Origin: Streptomyces sp. BHT-5-2 | GTDB taxonomy: Bacteria; Actinomycetota; Actinomycetes; Streptomycetales; Streptomycetaceae | Assembly (NCBI RefSeq): GCF_019774615.1 | Contig: NZ_CP081497.1 | Coordinates: forward strand, 1-64,000 | Length of the DNA stretch: 64,000 bases | Direction of reading: 5' to 3' | In this document: piece by piece, positions 34,279 through 43,191 of the stretch | How positions within the stretch are numbered: the stretch's first letter is position 1 | Layout: each line of letters starts with the position of its first letter | Notes under the pieces: model-generated | Databases searched by the model: none | Told to the model about the DNA's origin: nothing | Seen by the model: the letters and a program-made list of their open reading frames with translations, nothing else | Made by a program: the position numbers and the translations under genes

Positions 34279-35856
34279 TCAGGACGTGGCGGGCGCGTCC
34301 CACAGGGTGGCGGTCAGCTCGAAGGTGGGGCCGTCCGCGCTCGCGCCGCTGCCGTCGTCCGCCGTGTCCACCTTGGCGAAGGTCACCTTGGCGACGCGGT
34401 TCCGGTTCGTCACCACGCACCAGACCGTACCGGCGGTGATCTTCGAGGCGTCCGGGTGCGGCCCGACCGGATTGCCCTGGGCGGCGGCCCGGCACGCCTC
34501 GGCGGTGACCGTGCCGGCGTCGGCCCGGCCTACCTGCACGCTGTCGTTGCGCACGAGGTTCGCCTTGGCGGCGTACAGATTCCCGCAGCCTATGTAGAGC
34601 AGGTCGGCGTCGTCGGACCTGCCGAGTGGGGCCGGGCCCGAGGACGGCGCGTCGAGGTCGAGCGCCTGGACGGCGGTGCCGAGACAGGTCGCCGCCCGTA
34701 AGGTGAGCCGGCGGTCGCGGTAGATCACCTTCGCCGTGCTGGGGGACGGGGTGTCGGACCGCGACGGGCCGCCGGCGGTGCCCGGCGGTGTGGCCTCACC
34801 GGTGCCGGGGTTCCCCGGCGTGGTCCCGGTACTCACCGTGCCGCGGCCGGCGGGGTTGCCGGTGTGTCCGTCGTCGTCCCCGAACAGCCCTCTGATCATC
34901 GACGACGTGAGGAACACGGTGAGCGCGCCGGCCACCGCCGCGGCGATCAGCACCGGCCGGGCGGTGCGCCGCGCGGGCCGCGGCGGTGGCGGTGGCGGGA
35001 CGGTCCAGCCGGGGCCGAACGAGGGGGGCGGGGGCGCCCCGTTCGCCCCGTACGCGTGGGGCGTCGGCCCGGTCGGCCCGGGCGGGCGGACCGAGCCGTT
35101 CGAGCCGGCCACCCCCGACGGCCCCCGCATCAGCACCAGCGAGCCCCCGGCCCCCGCGGACCGGCGCTGCGGCCGGGGCAGGCCCCTGGCCAGCAGCGTG
35201 CGGTCCACCTGCGCGTGGATCTCGTCGAGAGTGAGCGGGACCGGCACGGCCAGGGCGTCCAACAGGGCGCCGGTGAAGGCGGTGTAGGGCTCACCGGGCG
35301 GTGCGAGCGAGGGGCGGTTCCGCGTGGTGGACGTCAGGGTGTACGTGCCGGCCAGGTCGAGCTGGCCCAGGGCCAGGTCCGTCGGCCCGGTCATCGCGGA
35401 GATCGCCCGACCCGAGAAGCAGCAGTCCAGGACCAGCACCCGGGCCCTGGCCCGGGCCTCGCCCACATGCCGTCTGACCAGGTCGATCGGGACGGCGGAG
35501 AAGCCGAGGTGGTCGCGGTCGGTGTGCGTCAGCCCCAGGTGCAGCACCCCGGTGGTGTCGTCCAGGACGCCGTGGCCCGCGTAGTAGACCAGCAGCAGTT
35601 CCTCCGCCTCCCGCGCCGCCCAGGCCAGTGCCGCACCCACGGCCGCCGGATCGGCCGGGTCGGCCACCACCCGGCAGTGCTCCGGCGCCAGCAGACCCTG
35701 GGTCCGGTGGGTGAGGGCGGTCCACAGCGCCTGGAGGTTGCCGGCGACCGAGGGGAAGTTCTCCAGCTCGGGGCTGGTGAAGCGGCTGGTGCCGATCAGC
35801 ACCGCGCGGCTGGCGGCGCCGTTCGGGAACCATCTGTCGGTGTCCGGATCATTCAT
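34279..35856 (-). CDS. Membrane-anchored caspase-like peptidase (C14)
   Basis: 525 residues. Caspase fold at about 1-240 with the catalytic dyad His95 (LLLVYYAGHGVLDD) and Cys145/146 (RVLVLDCCFSGRAISAM). A proline-rich linker (260-298) leads to one TM helix (about 301-321, PVLIAAAVAGALTVFLTSSM) and a ~200-residue outer region with several Cys (RAATCLGTAVQALDLD, YIGCGNLYAAKAN, TVWCVVTNRN). Topology predicts protease inside, sensor outside. It resembles the caspases Aravind and colleagues named EACC1-associated; no partner adaptor gene is next to it. ATG 35856 follows GGGAGGGC. Confidence 0.85.
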   Translation of the reverse strand: MNDPDTDRWFPNGAASRAVLIGTSRFTSPELENFPSVAGNLQALWTALTHRTQGLLAPEHCRVVADPADPAAVGAALAWAAREAEELLLVYYAGHGVLDDTTGVLHLGLTHTDRDHLGFSAVPIDLVRRHVGEARARARVLVLDCCFSGRAISAMTGPTDLALGQLDLAGTYTLTSTTRNRPSLAPPGEPYTAFTGALLDALAVPVPLTLDEIHAQVDRTLLARGLPRPQRRSAGAGGSLVLMRGPSGVAGSNGSVRPPGPTGPTPHAYGANGAPPPPSFGPGWTVPPPPPPRPARRTARPVLIAAAVAGALTVFLTSSMIRGLFGDDDGHTGNPAGRGTVSTGTTPGNPGTGEATPPGTAGGPSRSDTPSPSTAKVIYRDRRLTLRAATCLGTAVQALDLDAPSSGPAPLGRSDDADLLYIGCGNLYAAKANLVRNDSVQVGRADAGTVTAEACRAAAQGNPVGPHPDASKITAGTVWCVVTNRNRVAKVTFAKVDTADDGSGASADGPTFELTATLWDAPATS

Positions 35857-35981
35857 CGATGCCCTCCCCCATGACGGATTGTCATCGCCATCCTGGCACG
35901 ATCATCCGGGCGTCAGGCCCGATTCCGACGGCCCGGCCCGGACAATCCGCGGAGACCATCTCCCGCCCTGGACAAGGGAGT

Positions 35982-38129
35982 TCAGGCTCCGCTTCCGTTC
36001 GGTGCGTCCGGCAGCACGAACTCGCACCACAGCGCCTTGCCCGAGCCCCGCGGCTCCGCGCCCCACCGGTCCGCCAGCGCCTCCACCAGCAGCAGCCCCC
36101 GCCCGGAGGTCGCCGTCTCGCCGGGCCGGCGGCGCCGCGGCCACTGACTGGACCGGTCCTCGACCTCCAGCCGGACCCGGCGCGGACTGCCGGGCAGCAG
36201 CTCCACCGAGACCAGGGCGCCGCTCTCGGTGTGGGTGAGGGCGTTGGCGATCAGCTCCGAGGCGGCCACCTCCACGTCGTGGGTGACCTCGCCCGCCCGC
36301 CACTGGTCCAGCGTGCGGCGCAGCGCCGAGCGGACCTCCGCGGTGCCCGCCGGGTCGGCCTGGTGGACGTGCCGCCGCATCCGCGGGGTCGCCGCCTCAC
36401 CGGGGATCGCACTGCGGTGCAGCAGCAGAAGCGCCATGTCGTCGTCGGATCCCGGCTCGGCCCACAGGTGGTCGGAGAGCCGGTCGGCCAGCGCGTCCAG
36501 CGCCGCCGGCCCGGCGCGGACCGCGGCCGAGAGCGCGTCGATGCCGGCCGTGATGTCCTGGCCGGGCTGCTCCACCAGCCCGTCGGTGCACAGCAGCAGC
36601 GTCGAACCGGGCTCCAGGAACAGCTGGGTCTCCGGGAAGTGGTCCTGCCCGAAGGCGGTGGCCAGGCCCAGCGGCAGCCCGCCGTCGATGTCCGGCCAGT
36701 CGATGTGCCGGGAGGCGTTGCGGATCAGCGGGCCCAGGTGCCCGGCCCGGGCCAGGTGCAGCGTCCCGGACTCCAGGTCGGCCTGGACGTAGGTGCAGGT
36801 CGCGAACCGCTCGGTCTCCAGCTCCGCCAGGAAGCGGGAGGCCCGCACCAGCACCGTCTCCGGGGCGTGGCCCTCGCTGGCGTAGGCGCGCAGCGCGATC
36901 CGCAGCTGGCCCATCACCGCCGCGGCGTGCGTGTCGTGCCCCTGGACGTCGCCGACCACCAGCCCGGTGCGGCCCTGCGGCAGCGCGATCACGTCGTACC
37001 AGTCGCCGCCGACGTCCCGGCCGACGCTGGCCGGGTGGTAGCGGACGGTCACCTCGCCGCCCGCGATGGGCGGCAGCCGGCGCGGCAGCATCGCCGCCTG
37101 CAACCCGGTCGCGAACTCCCGCTCCTGGTCGAAGAGGGTGGCCCGCTGCAGGGACTGCGCCACCACACCGGCCAGCGCCAGCGCCAGGTTCCGGGCCTCC
37201 GGCGAGTGCACCGCCGGCTCGTGGTTGAACAGCCCCAGCGCCCCCAGGACGGTGTCCTGCGCGATCAGCGGCAGGAAGGCGGCGCTGCCGGTCGGCAGCA
37301 CGTCGACGTACGGGCGCAGCCGCGGATAGCGGGCGATCAGCTCGCCGCGGGTGCTCAGGAAGCTGGGCCGCCGGGAGTGCACCGCCTCGGACAGCGGGAG
37401 GGTGTCGTCCAGTTGCGAGTGCGTCATGTCGGCGGGCACCTCGCCGTCCAGCCCGGCGGCGGCGATCACCTCGAACCGGTCGTTCGCGACCAGACCCAGC
37501 ACCAGCGCGTCGGCGCCGAACCGCCGGGCGCTGCCGGCACCGGTCAGCACCCGCGTGACGTCCTTCACCGACAGCGCCCGGGCCAGCGCCGCGGTGGTCT
37601 GCTGCACCATCACCGTCTGCCGCTGCCGCTCCTGCTGGAGGGAGCGCAGCAGCGCGGAGTCGGCGAGTTCGCTGGTGGCCTCCCGGACGATGCCGATGAT
37701 CCGGTACGCCACGCCCTGCGCATCGTGCAGGATCCGGCCCTGGGAGTGCGTCCAGCGCCGGGTCCCGTCGCGGCACTGGATCCGGAAGTACGCGCCGTAG
37801 GAGGAGTTGCCGTCCTGCAGGGCCTGGGAGAGCGCCGCGTCCAGGCGCAGGCCCTCCTCCGGCGGCACCCGGGAGATCAGCGACATCGGCGCGCCGTCGT
37901 ACTCCCCGGGCCGCAGGTCGAAGACCTCCATGGCGCCGGGGTCGAGGGCCATGCGGCCGCCGTCCAGGTCCCAGTCGAAGGTGCCCATGCGGTTGAGTGA
38001 CAGCCGTTCCCGCAGCCCGATCGGCTCGTGGTGGGACACCCCCGGTGCCGGCTCCTCGACCCGGGGCGCGTCCCGGTCGGCACGGGGGTCGTAACCCTCC
38101 GCGGAGGGGTCGGGGGGCCGCTCGGCCAT
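35982..38129 (-). CDS. PAS-GAF-SpoIIE phosphatase with ATPase domain (paralogue)
   Basis: 715 residues with the same order as the gene at 26326: PAS (FDWDLDGGRMALDPGAMEVF), GAF (FLPLIAQDTVLGALGLFNHE), PP2C (VGGDWYDVIALPQGRTGLVV, DVQGHDTHAAAVMGQLRIAL, LCTDGLVEQP, SDDDMALLLLHR) and HATPase (VEVAASELIANALTHT, GRGLLLVEALADRWG). The two clearly share an ancestor. The N-terminal ~40 residues are acidic and proline-rich. Likely regulates a partner-switching sigma pathway; no anti-sigma or STAS gene is adjacent. Start ATG 38129. Confidence 0.9.
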   Translation of the reverse strand: MAERPPDPSAEGYDPRADRDAPRVEEPAPGVSHHEPIGLRERLSLNRMGTFDWDLDGGRMALDPGAMEVFDLRPGEYDGAPMSLISRVPPEEGLRLDAALSQALQDGNSSYGAYFRIQCRDGTRRWTHSQGRILHDAQGVAYRIIGIVREATSELADSALLRSLQQERQRQTVMVQQTTAALARALSVKDVTRVLTGAGSARRFGADALVLGLVANDRFEVIAAAGLDGEVPADMTHSQLDDTLPLSEAVHSRRPSFLSTRGELIARYPRLRPYVDVLPTGSAAFLPLIAQDTVLGALGLFNHEPAVHSPEARNLALALAGVVAQSLQRATLFDQEREFATGLQAAMLPRRLPPIAGGEVTVRYHPASVGRDVGGDWYDVIALPQGRTGLVVGDVQGHDTHAAAVMGQLRIALRAYASEGHAPETVLVRASRFLAELETERFATCTYVQADLESGTLHLARAGHLGPLIRNASRHIDWPDIDGGLPLGLATAFGQDHFPETQLFLEPGSTLLLCTDGLVEQPGQDITAGIDALSAAVRAGPAALDALADRLSDHLWAEPGSDDDMALLLLHRSAIPGEAATPRMRRHVHQADPAGTAEVRSALRRTLDQWRAGEVTHDVEVAASELIANALTHTESGALVSVELLPGSPRRVRLEVEDRSSQWPRRRRPGETATSGRGLLLVEALADRWGAEPRGSGKALWCEFVLPDAPNGSGA

Positions 38130-38205
38130 GCGAACACCTTAGGCGGGGCCCCGGTGACCCGCATTCCAGGCCGCGACGCCCCCCCGGTGACGGCGTCACC
38201 GCACG

Positions 38206-38991
38206 TCACCGGGCGCCGTCGGCCGCCCCGTGCCGGCCGGCGCCCGCCGCGAACCGTGCCGCGCCCGTCAGCCCCTCCACCAACACCGCCTCGCCGTGCC
38301 GGAGTTCGTTCGCCAGCGCGGTCTCCTCGTCCCGGCCCTCCTGGTCCAGCAGGGAGGCCCGGTCGCTGCGCAGGCACGCCTGGGGGAGGCGGGCCAGCTC
38401 CGCGGCCAGCCGCTCCGCCGCGGTGCGGGCCGTGCCGGTGGGGACCACGCGGTTCACCAGCCCCATCTCCAGGGCCTCCGCGGCCGGCACCGGGCGACCG
38501 GTCAGGACCAGGTCCATCGCCCGGCCCGTGCCGATCAGCCGGGGCAGCCGCACCGTGCCGCCGTCGATCAGCGGGACGCCCCACCGCCGGCAGAACACCC
38601 CGAGGACCGCGTCCTCCTCCGCCACCCGCAGATCGCACCAGAGCGCCAGCTCCAGACCGCCGGCCACCGCGTGCCCGGCGACCGCCGCGATCACCGGTTT
38701 GCCGAGCCGCATCCGGGTCGGCCCCATCGGGCCGTCGCCGTCCGGCGCGACGCGGTTGCCGCGGGCGGTGCCCACGGCCTTGAGATCGGCACCGGCGCAG
38801 AACGTGCCGCCCTCGCCCCACAGCACCGCCACCCGCGCGTCGTCGTCGGCGTCGAACGCCCGGAAGGCGTCCGCGAGCCGACGGGCCGTCGGTCCGTCCA
38901 CCGCGTTCCGGGCCGCGGGCCGGGACAGCACCACCGTCGTCACCGGCCCGGCCCGCTCGACCCGCACGGCGGCCTCCGCCGCACCCGCCAT
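38206..38991 (-). CDS. Enoyl-CoA hydratase/isomerase
   Basis: 261-residue crotonase-fold protein. TTVVLSRPAARNAVDGPTAR, oxyanion loop EGGTFCAGADLKAVG and GHAVAGGLELALWCDLRVAE with catalytic-region GVFCRRWGVPLIDGGTVRLP are present. One of the two usual catalytic Glu sits in AGGLELA; the second position is replaced by the FCRRWG/IDGG segment, so isomerase, hydratase or decarboxylase activity is open. The ATG overlaps the upstream AidB-like stop (TGATG), so the pair is an operon. Confidence 0.85.
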   Translation of the reverse strand: MAGAAEAAVRVERAGPVTTVVLSRPAARNAVDGPTARRLADAFRAFDADDDARVAVLWGEGGTFCAGADLKAVGTARGNRVAPDGDGPMGPTRMRLGKPVIAAVAGHAVAGGLELALWCDLRVAEEDAVLGVFCRRWGVPLIDGGTVRLPRLIGTGRAMDLVLTGRPVPAAEALEMGLVNRVVPTGTARTAAERLAAELARLPQACLRSDRASLLDQEGRDEETALANELRHGEAVLVEGLTGAARFAAGAGRHGAADGAR

Positions 38992-40640
38992 CAGGCGGTG
39001 TCCCCGCCGGTCCGGGCGTGCCCGAGGACCCCGGCGAGGTCGGCGCCGGGTGGCAGGGTGCCGAAGGCATGGCCCCACTCGCCGTCCAGCCGGGAGGCGC
39101 AGAACGCGTCGGCGACGGCCGGCGTGCTGTGCCGCACCAGCAGCGACCCCTGGAGCACCAGCGCCAGCCGCTCCGCCAGCGAGCGGGCCATCAGCTGGGC
39201 CCGCTCGGGGTCGCCGAGCCCGCCGAGCAGCTTGCGCAGCCCGGCCACCGCCGCGTCCAGCCGCCGGTCGGCGCCGGCCGCGGCCTCGACCTCGGCGAAG
39301 TAGACGTCCAGCGCCTCCGGTTCGCGGGTCAGGGCACGCAGCACGTCCAGGGCCGCGACATTGCCCGAGCCCTCCCAGATCGACAGCAGCGGCGCCTCGC
39401 GGTAGAGCCGTGGCATCCCCGACTCCTCGACGTAGCCGTTGCCGCCCAGGCACTCCAGGGCCTCCGCCGCATGGGTGCTGCCCCGCTTGCACACCCAGTA
39501 CTTCCCGGCCGCCAGCGCCAGCCGCCGCAGCGCCGCCTCCCCGGCGTCGCCGGCCTGCGAGCGGTCCACCGCGGCCGCCAGCCGCATCCCCAGCACGGTG
39601 GCCGCCTCCGACTCGACGGCCAGGTCGGCCAGGACCGAGCGCATCAGCGGCTGCCGGTCCAGCTCCCGCCCGAACGCCCGCCGGTGGGCGGTGTGGTGCA
39701 GCGCCTGCCGCAGCCCCGCCCGCATCCCGGCCGCCGACCCCAGCACACAGTCCAGCCGGGTCATGTTCACCATCTCGACGATGGTCCGCACCCCGCGGCC
39801 CGGCTCGCCGACCGGCCAGGCGACGGCGTCCTCGTACTCGATCTCGGACGAGGCGTTGGAGCGGTTGCCGAGCTTGTCCTTCAGCCGCATCAGCCGCATG
39901 CCGTTACGGGTGCCGTCCGGCAGCACCCGCGGCACCAGGAAGCAGCCCAGCCCCTCGTCGGTCTGCGCCAGCGCCAGGAAGACATCGCTCATCGGAGCCG
40001 AGGTGAACCACTTGTGGCCGGTGAGGCGGTAGCTGCCGTCCCCGGCCGGCACCGCGGCGGTGGTGTTGGCCCGGACGTCGGAGCCGCCCTGCTTCTCCGT
40101 CATCGACATGCCCGCGATCAGACCGCGTTTGGTGAGCGGGGCGCGCAGCCCGAAGTCGTAAGCGCGGGCGGCGAGCAACGGCTCGTACCGTGCGGCGAGT
40201 TCGGGGGCGGCGCGCAGCGCGGGCACCGCCGCGTAGGTCATCGAGACCGGGCAGCCGTGGCCGGGCTCGGCCTGCGACCAGACGTAGAACTTGGCGGCGC
40301 GCACCAGATGCGCCCCCGGGCGCCCGTCGGTCCACGGCGCGGCGTGCAGACCGTGTTCGACCGCGGTGGTCATCAGCTGGTGCCAGGCCGGGTGGAACTC
40401 CACCTCGTCCACCCGGTGGCCGTACCGGTCGTGGGTGAGCAGCCGGGGCGGCTGCTGCTCCGCCCAGCGCGCCTGGTCCTGGACCTCCGTCGAACCGGCC
40501 AGCGCGCCGAGCGCGACGACCTCCGGTTCGCCCCACGCGCCGCCCTCCCGGCGCAGCGCCTCCAGCAGCGCCGGCTCGTCCGCTGCGCTGAAGTCCGCCA
40601 GCGGCGGGGCCTGATTGGTTACCTCATGGGTGACGGTCAT
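38991..40640 (-). CDS. AidB-type acyl-CoA dehydrogenase
   Basis: 549 residues, longer than ordinary acyl-CoA dehydrogenases and matching AidB. N-terminal extension (NQAPPLADFSAADEPALLEA), GMSMTEKQGGSDVRANTTAA flavin motif, HKWFTSAPMSDVFLALAQ, catalytic Glu in LLSIWEGSGNVAALDVLRAL, and the C-terminal helical AidB tail. AidB is induced by alkylation in E. coli, but many actinobacterial members may act on branched acyl-CoAs. Divergent from the PaaX gene with a 67-bp promoter gap. Confidence 0.88.
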   Translation of the reverse strand: MTVTHEVTNQAPPLADFSAADEPALLEALRREGGAWGEPEVVALGALAGSTEVQDQARWAEQQPPRLLTHDRYGHRVDEVEFHPAWHQLMTTAVEHGLHAAPWTDGRPGAHLVRAAKFYVWSQAEPGHGCPVSMTYAAVPALRAAPELAARYEPLLAARAYDFGLRAPLTKRGLIAGMSMTEKQGGSDVRANTTAAVPAGDGSYRLTGHKWFTSAPMSDVFLALAQTDEGLGCFLVPRVLPDGTRNGMRLMRLKDKLGNRSNASSEIEYEDAVAWPVGEPGRGVRTIVEMVNMTRLDCVLGSAAGMRAGLRQALHHTAHRRAFGRELDRQPLMRSVLADLAVESEAATVLGMRLAAAVDRSQAGDAGEAALRRLALAAGKYWVCKRGSTHAAEALECLGGNGYVEESGMPRLYREAPLLSIWEGSGNVAALDVLRALTREPEALDVYFAEVEAAAGADRRLDAAVAGLRKLLGGLGDPERAQLMARSLAERLALVLQGSLLVRHSTPAVADAFCASRLDGEWGHAFGTLPPGADLAGVLGHARTGGDTA

Positions 40641-40707
40641 GGTCGCGACGTTACAGATTTTCTACGAGTGACGGAAGACCGTAACGAGCCGTAGACTTCC
40701 CGGACCC
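40641..40707. promoter_or_regulatory. PaaX/AidB divergent promoter with inverted repeat
   Basis: CGTTAC (40649-40654) and GTAACG (40681-40686) form an inverted repeat spaced by 26 bp. TAGACT at 40692-40697 could be the -10 for the PaaX gene. The region is the only gap between the divergent genes and is the natural site for PaaX-type autoregulation (inference). Confidence 0.45.
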
Positions 40708-41457
40708 ATGAACGACGCCCCGCCCGCCCTCCGGCCGCTGACCGCCCGCTCCGTGGTGCTGAGCACCCTCCTCGGCCACCACCCGCCCCGGCTGCCGGTG
40801 CGCGTCCTGGTGCGGGTCGGCGAGCTCTTCGGCATCGCCGAGGGCACCGTCCGGGTCGCGCTCTCCCGGATGGTCGCGGCCGGCGACCTCCGGCAGAGTG
40901 CGGGCGGCTATGCACTGACCGCCCGGCTGCTGGCCCGGCAGGCCCGGCAGGACGAGAGCCGCGCACCGCGGACCCGCCCGTGGCACGGCGCCTGGGAGAT
41001 CGCCGTGGTCACCGCGGACGGCGGCCGCCCGCCCGCCGAACGCGCCGCGCTGCGCCAGGCGATGGCCGCGCTGCGGCTGGCCGAGCTGCGCGAGGGCAGC
41101 TGGCTGCGCCCCGCCAACCTCGACCGGCCCCGCCCGGCGGTGGCCACCGCGCAGTGCACCTGGCTGACCGGCACCCCCGACGGCGACCCGGCCGCGCTCG
41201 CCCGCGGCCTCTGGGACCTGGACGGCTGGGCGGCGCACGCCCGGGAACTGCTGGCCGCGCTGGACCGCGCGGCCGCCCCCGCCGACCGCTTCACCGTCGC
41301 CGCGGCCGTCCTCCGCCACCTCCTCACCGACCCGCTGCTGCCCGAGCCGCTTCTGCCGGACGCCTGGCCGGGCGCCCTGCTCCGCTCCCGCTACGACGCC
41401 TTCGAGGCCGAATTCCGGGAACTGCTCCGGCACTTCCTGGACCCGGGCGACGGCTAG
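40708..41457 (+). CDS. PaaX-family transcriptional regulator
   Basis: 249 residues. The winged-helix N-domain (ARSVVLSTLLGHHPPRLPVR, GIAEGTVRVALSRMVAAGDL) and the PaaX C-terminal domain (GAWEIAVVTADGGRPPAERA, ELREGSWLRPANLDRP, ADRFTVAAAVLRHLLTDPLL) are both present. PaaX proteins repress CoA-thioester pathways such as phenylacetate degradation. Here the divergent target would be the AidB-like dehydrogenase and enoyl-CoA hydratase, with an acyl-CoA as inducer (inference). Confidence 0.87.
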   Translation: MNDAPPALRPLTARSVVLSTLLGHHPPRLPVRVLVRVGELFGIAEGTVRVALSRMVAAGDLRQSAGGYALTARLLARQARQDESRAPRTRPWHGAWEIAVVTADGGRPPAERAALRQAMAALRLAELREGSWLRPANLDRPRPAVATAQCTWLTGTPDGDPAALARGLWDLDGWAAHARELLAALDRAAAPADRFTVAAAVLRHLLTDPLLPEPLLPDAWPGALLRSRYDAFEAEFRELLRHFLDPGDG

Positions 41458-42224
41458 GGCGCCGCTGCCCCTGGTCCGCCGGGCGGGCCCCCGGACCTTG
41501 ATCCGCCGGACGCCCCGGTCGTCGCCAGTGCGCTTGCCCCGCGCACGTGCCACCCCGTTGGCGCGGTGCTCCTCGGCCCCCGCGGTCGGCGGGTCGGTGG
41601 GGTGGTGGGGCGCACGGGCGGCGCGGTGACGCGCGGGGATGCGGGGCATGCGGGCGCGGGTGGGGGCGCACGGAACGGGTCGCCCGGGACGGGGCCGGTG
41701 CGCCGGGCCGGTTCGCGCCGCGCGGCGGGCCGGCGACCGGGCCACGGCCTGCCAAGTTCAGGTAAAACCCGGGTGGTTGCACCGTCCCGACGGCCGTGCG
41801 CGGTGTGTGCAGCCCCCGCCGCGCGTATGCACCGAGGCGGGCGGATGCACAGGGCGTAACCCCCTGGAGTCGAACGCGTGAGCGGTTTCCGCTCGATCCG
41901 GCACTCCGGGCACGAGGGGTGCGCCCCTGCCCGCCGGGTCCGTGCGCCATGCGGAGGATTTCGTCCCCCTTCCGACGGCGAGGGGGCAGAGCGCCCGTCG
42001 AAGGCGCTACCGCGCGCTCTGCCGGTGCCGACGCGGCCCGTGGTTGTCTCTTCCTCGTCGAATTCGATGGCCCGGAGAAAAACACCCGAAGTTCCAGAAC
42101 TCCAGAATCCCAGAACTCGCCGAAATCGCTGACATCTCTGCGCGCCCACCGAAATACCGGCACCTCCGGAATTCGGTGCGAGCGACACCTCAGTACGCAC
42201 AGCACAAGCGACGGGAGCACGCAA
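41458..42224 (+). other. Long leader/intergenic region before Rpf gene
   Basis: No supported gene in 767 bp. Features seen: hairpin GAGCGGTTTCCGCTC near 41880, hairpin GAGGGGTGCGCCCCT near 41914, a 10-bp inverted repeat GGCAGAGCGC (41985) / GCGCTCTGCC (42014), twin ATGCAC boxes near 41826 and 41844, and an A-rich stretch with repeats of CCAGAA (42094-42117). Some Streptomyces rpf genes are under a c-di-AMP (ydaO) riboswitch; I do not see its conserved core here, so a structured leader is suggested but not identified. Confidence 0.45.
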
Positions 42225-42983
42225 ATGGAAACTCAGCAGGTGCCGGAAACGCAGGAATCGCCGGAACCCAAGGTGTGCCGGGCGGCGGAAAACCGCGAAC
42301 CGGCGGACCGGGCCGCTCGCGGCGAGGCACTGCGCGGCCGGGGGGCCCGCGGCGTCACCGCGGCCGCCGTCCTGCTGGCCGCCGGCGCGCTGGGCGCGGT
42401 CTCCGAGGAGCCCGCCGAAGCCGTCAACAGCGGCACCTGGGACCGTCTGGCCCAGTGTGAAAGCGGTGGCAACTGGCGGATCGACACCGGCAACGGCTTC
42501 TCCGGAGGCTTGCAGTTCGGCCACTCGACCTGGCGTTCCTACGGCGGCGGGTCCTATGCGGGCCGCGCCTCCCGGGCCAGCAGGGAGCAGCAGATCCGGG
42601 TCGCCGAACGGGTACTGGCCCGCCAGGGCTGGGGCGCCTGGCCCGCCTGCTCGGCCTCGCTGGGGCTGCGCGGCACACCCCACGGCGGCGGCGTCCACCT
42701 CCTCCCGGCCCGGCCGAAGGCCGTCCCCAAGCGCACCCACGGCCGTCACCACGAGCCGCAGGTGCATTCCCACAGGCAGGTGCAGCCCTACAAGAAGGCG
42801 CCGCACCGGATTTCCGGTGGTGTGGTGGTGGTCAATTCGGGGGACACCCTGAGCGGAATCGCCGTCTGCCACGGGAAAACCTGGCGGGAGCTCTACCGGC
42901 AGAATCTCCAGGTTATCGGCGAGGATCCGAACCTCATCTACCCGGGCACCCGGCTGCGGGTGGAAATCTCCGGGGAGAGGTGA
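42225..42983 (+). CDS. Resuscitation-promoting-factor-like transglycosylase with LysM
   Basis: 252 residues. N-terminal region with a hydrophobic export helix (about 43-60, VTAAAVLLAAGALGAVSEEP), Rpf transglycosylase domain at about 68-140 (TWDRLAQCESGGNWRIDTGN with catalytic Glu79, GGLQFGHSTWRSYGGG, ARQGWGAWPACS), a basic linker, and a LysM peptidoglycan-binding domain at about 203-250 (VVNSGDTLSGIAVCHGKTWR, NLIYPGTRLRV). Acts on peptidoglycan during germination and growth. The 42-residue head before the export helix is unusually long and charged. ATG 42225 follows GGGAGCACGCAA. Confidence 0.88.
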   Translation: METQQVPETQESPEPKVCRAAENREPADRAARGEALRGRGARGVTAAAVLLAAGALGAVSEEPAEAVNSGTWDRLAQCESGGNWRIDTGNGFSGGLQFGHSTWRSYGGGSYAGRASRASREQQIRVAERVLARQGWGAWPACSASLGLRGTPHGGGVHLLPARPKAVPKRTHGRHHEPQVHSHRQVQPYKKAPHRISGGVVVVNSGDTLSGIAVCHGKTWRELYRQNLQVIGEDPNLIYPGTRLRVEISGER

Positions 42984-43191
42984 CGGCCGGCGGTTGACGC
43001 GCCGCCGCAGGTAAGCCTCCACATACGATGGGCCCGGGAATTCCGACAGGAAACGCTGAAGGGTAGAGAAGGATTATCCCCAGCCTTTCCGGGGGGAATC
43101 GGTGGGAAGTTCCCGGGGATTTCGGAAGACGAGGCGTGAGGGGGAGGACAGGCCGTCCGTGGCGCCGCGGACGGCCGGTCCGAGAAAGGAT

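Noticed and set aside
34279..38129. Caspase and SpoIIE phosphatase as a two-gene defence operon
   Set aside because: They are on the same strand but 125 bp apart with no overlap, and the phosphatase has a paralogue elsewhere. No adaptor or nucleotide-sensing partner is present.
41826..42060. ydaO (c-di-AMP) riboswitch upstream of the Rpf gene
   Set aside because: Expected from some rpf genes, but I cannot find the conserved core sequence; only generic hairpins are seen.
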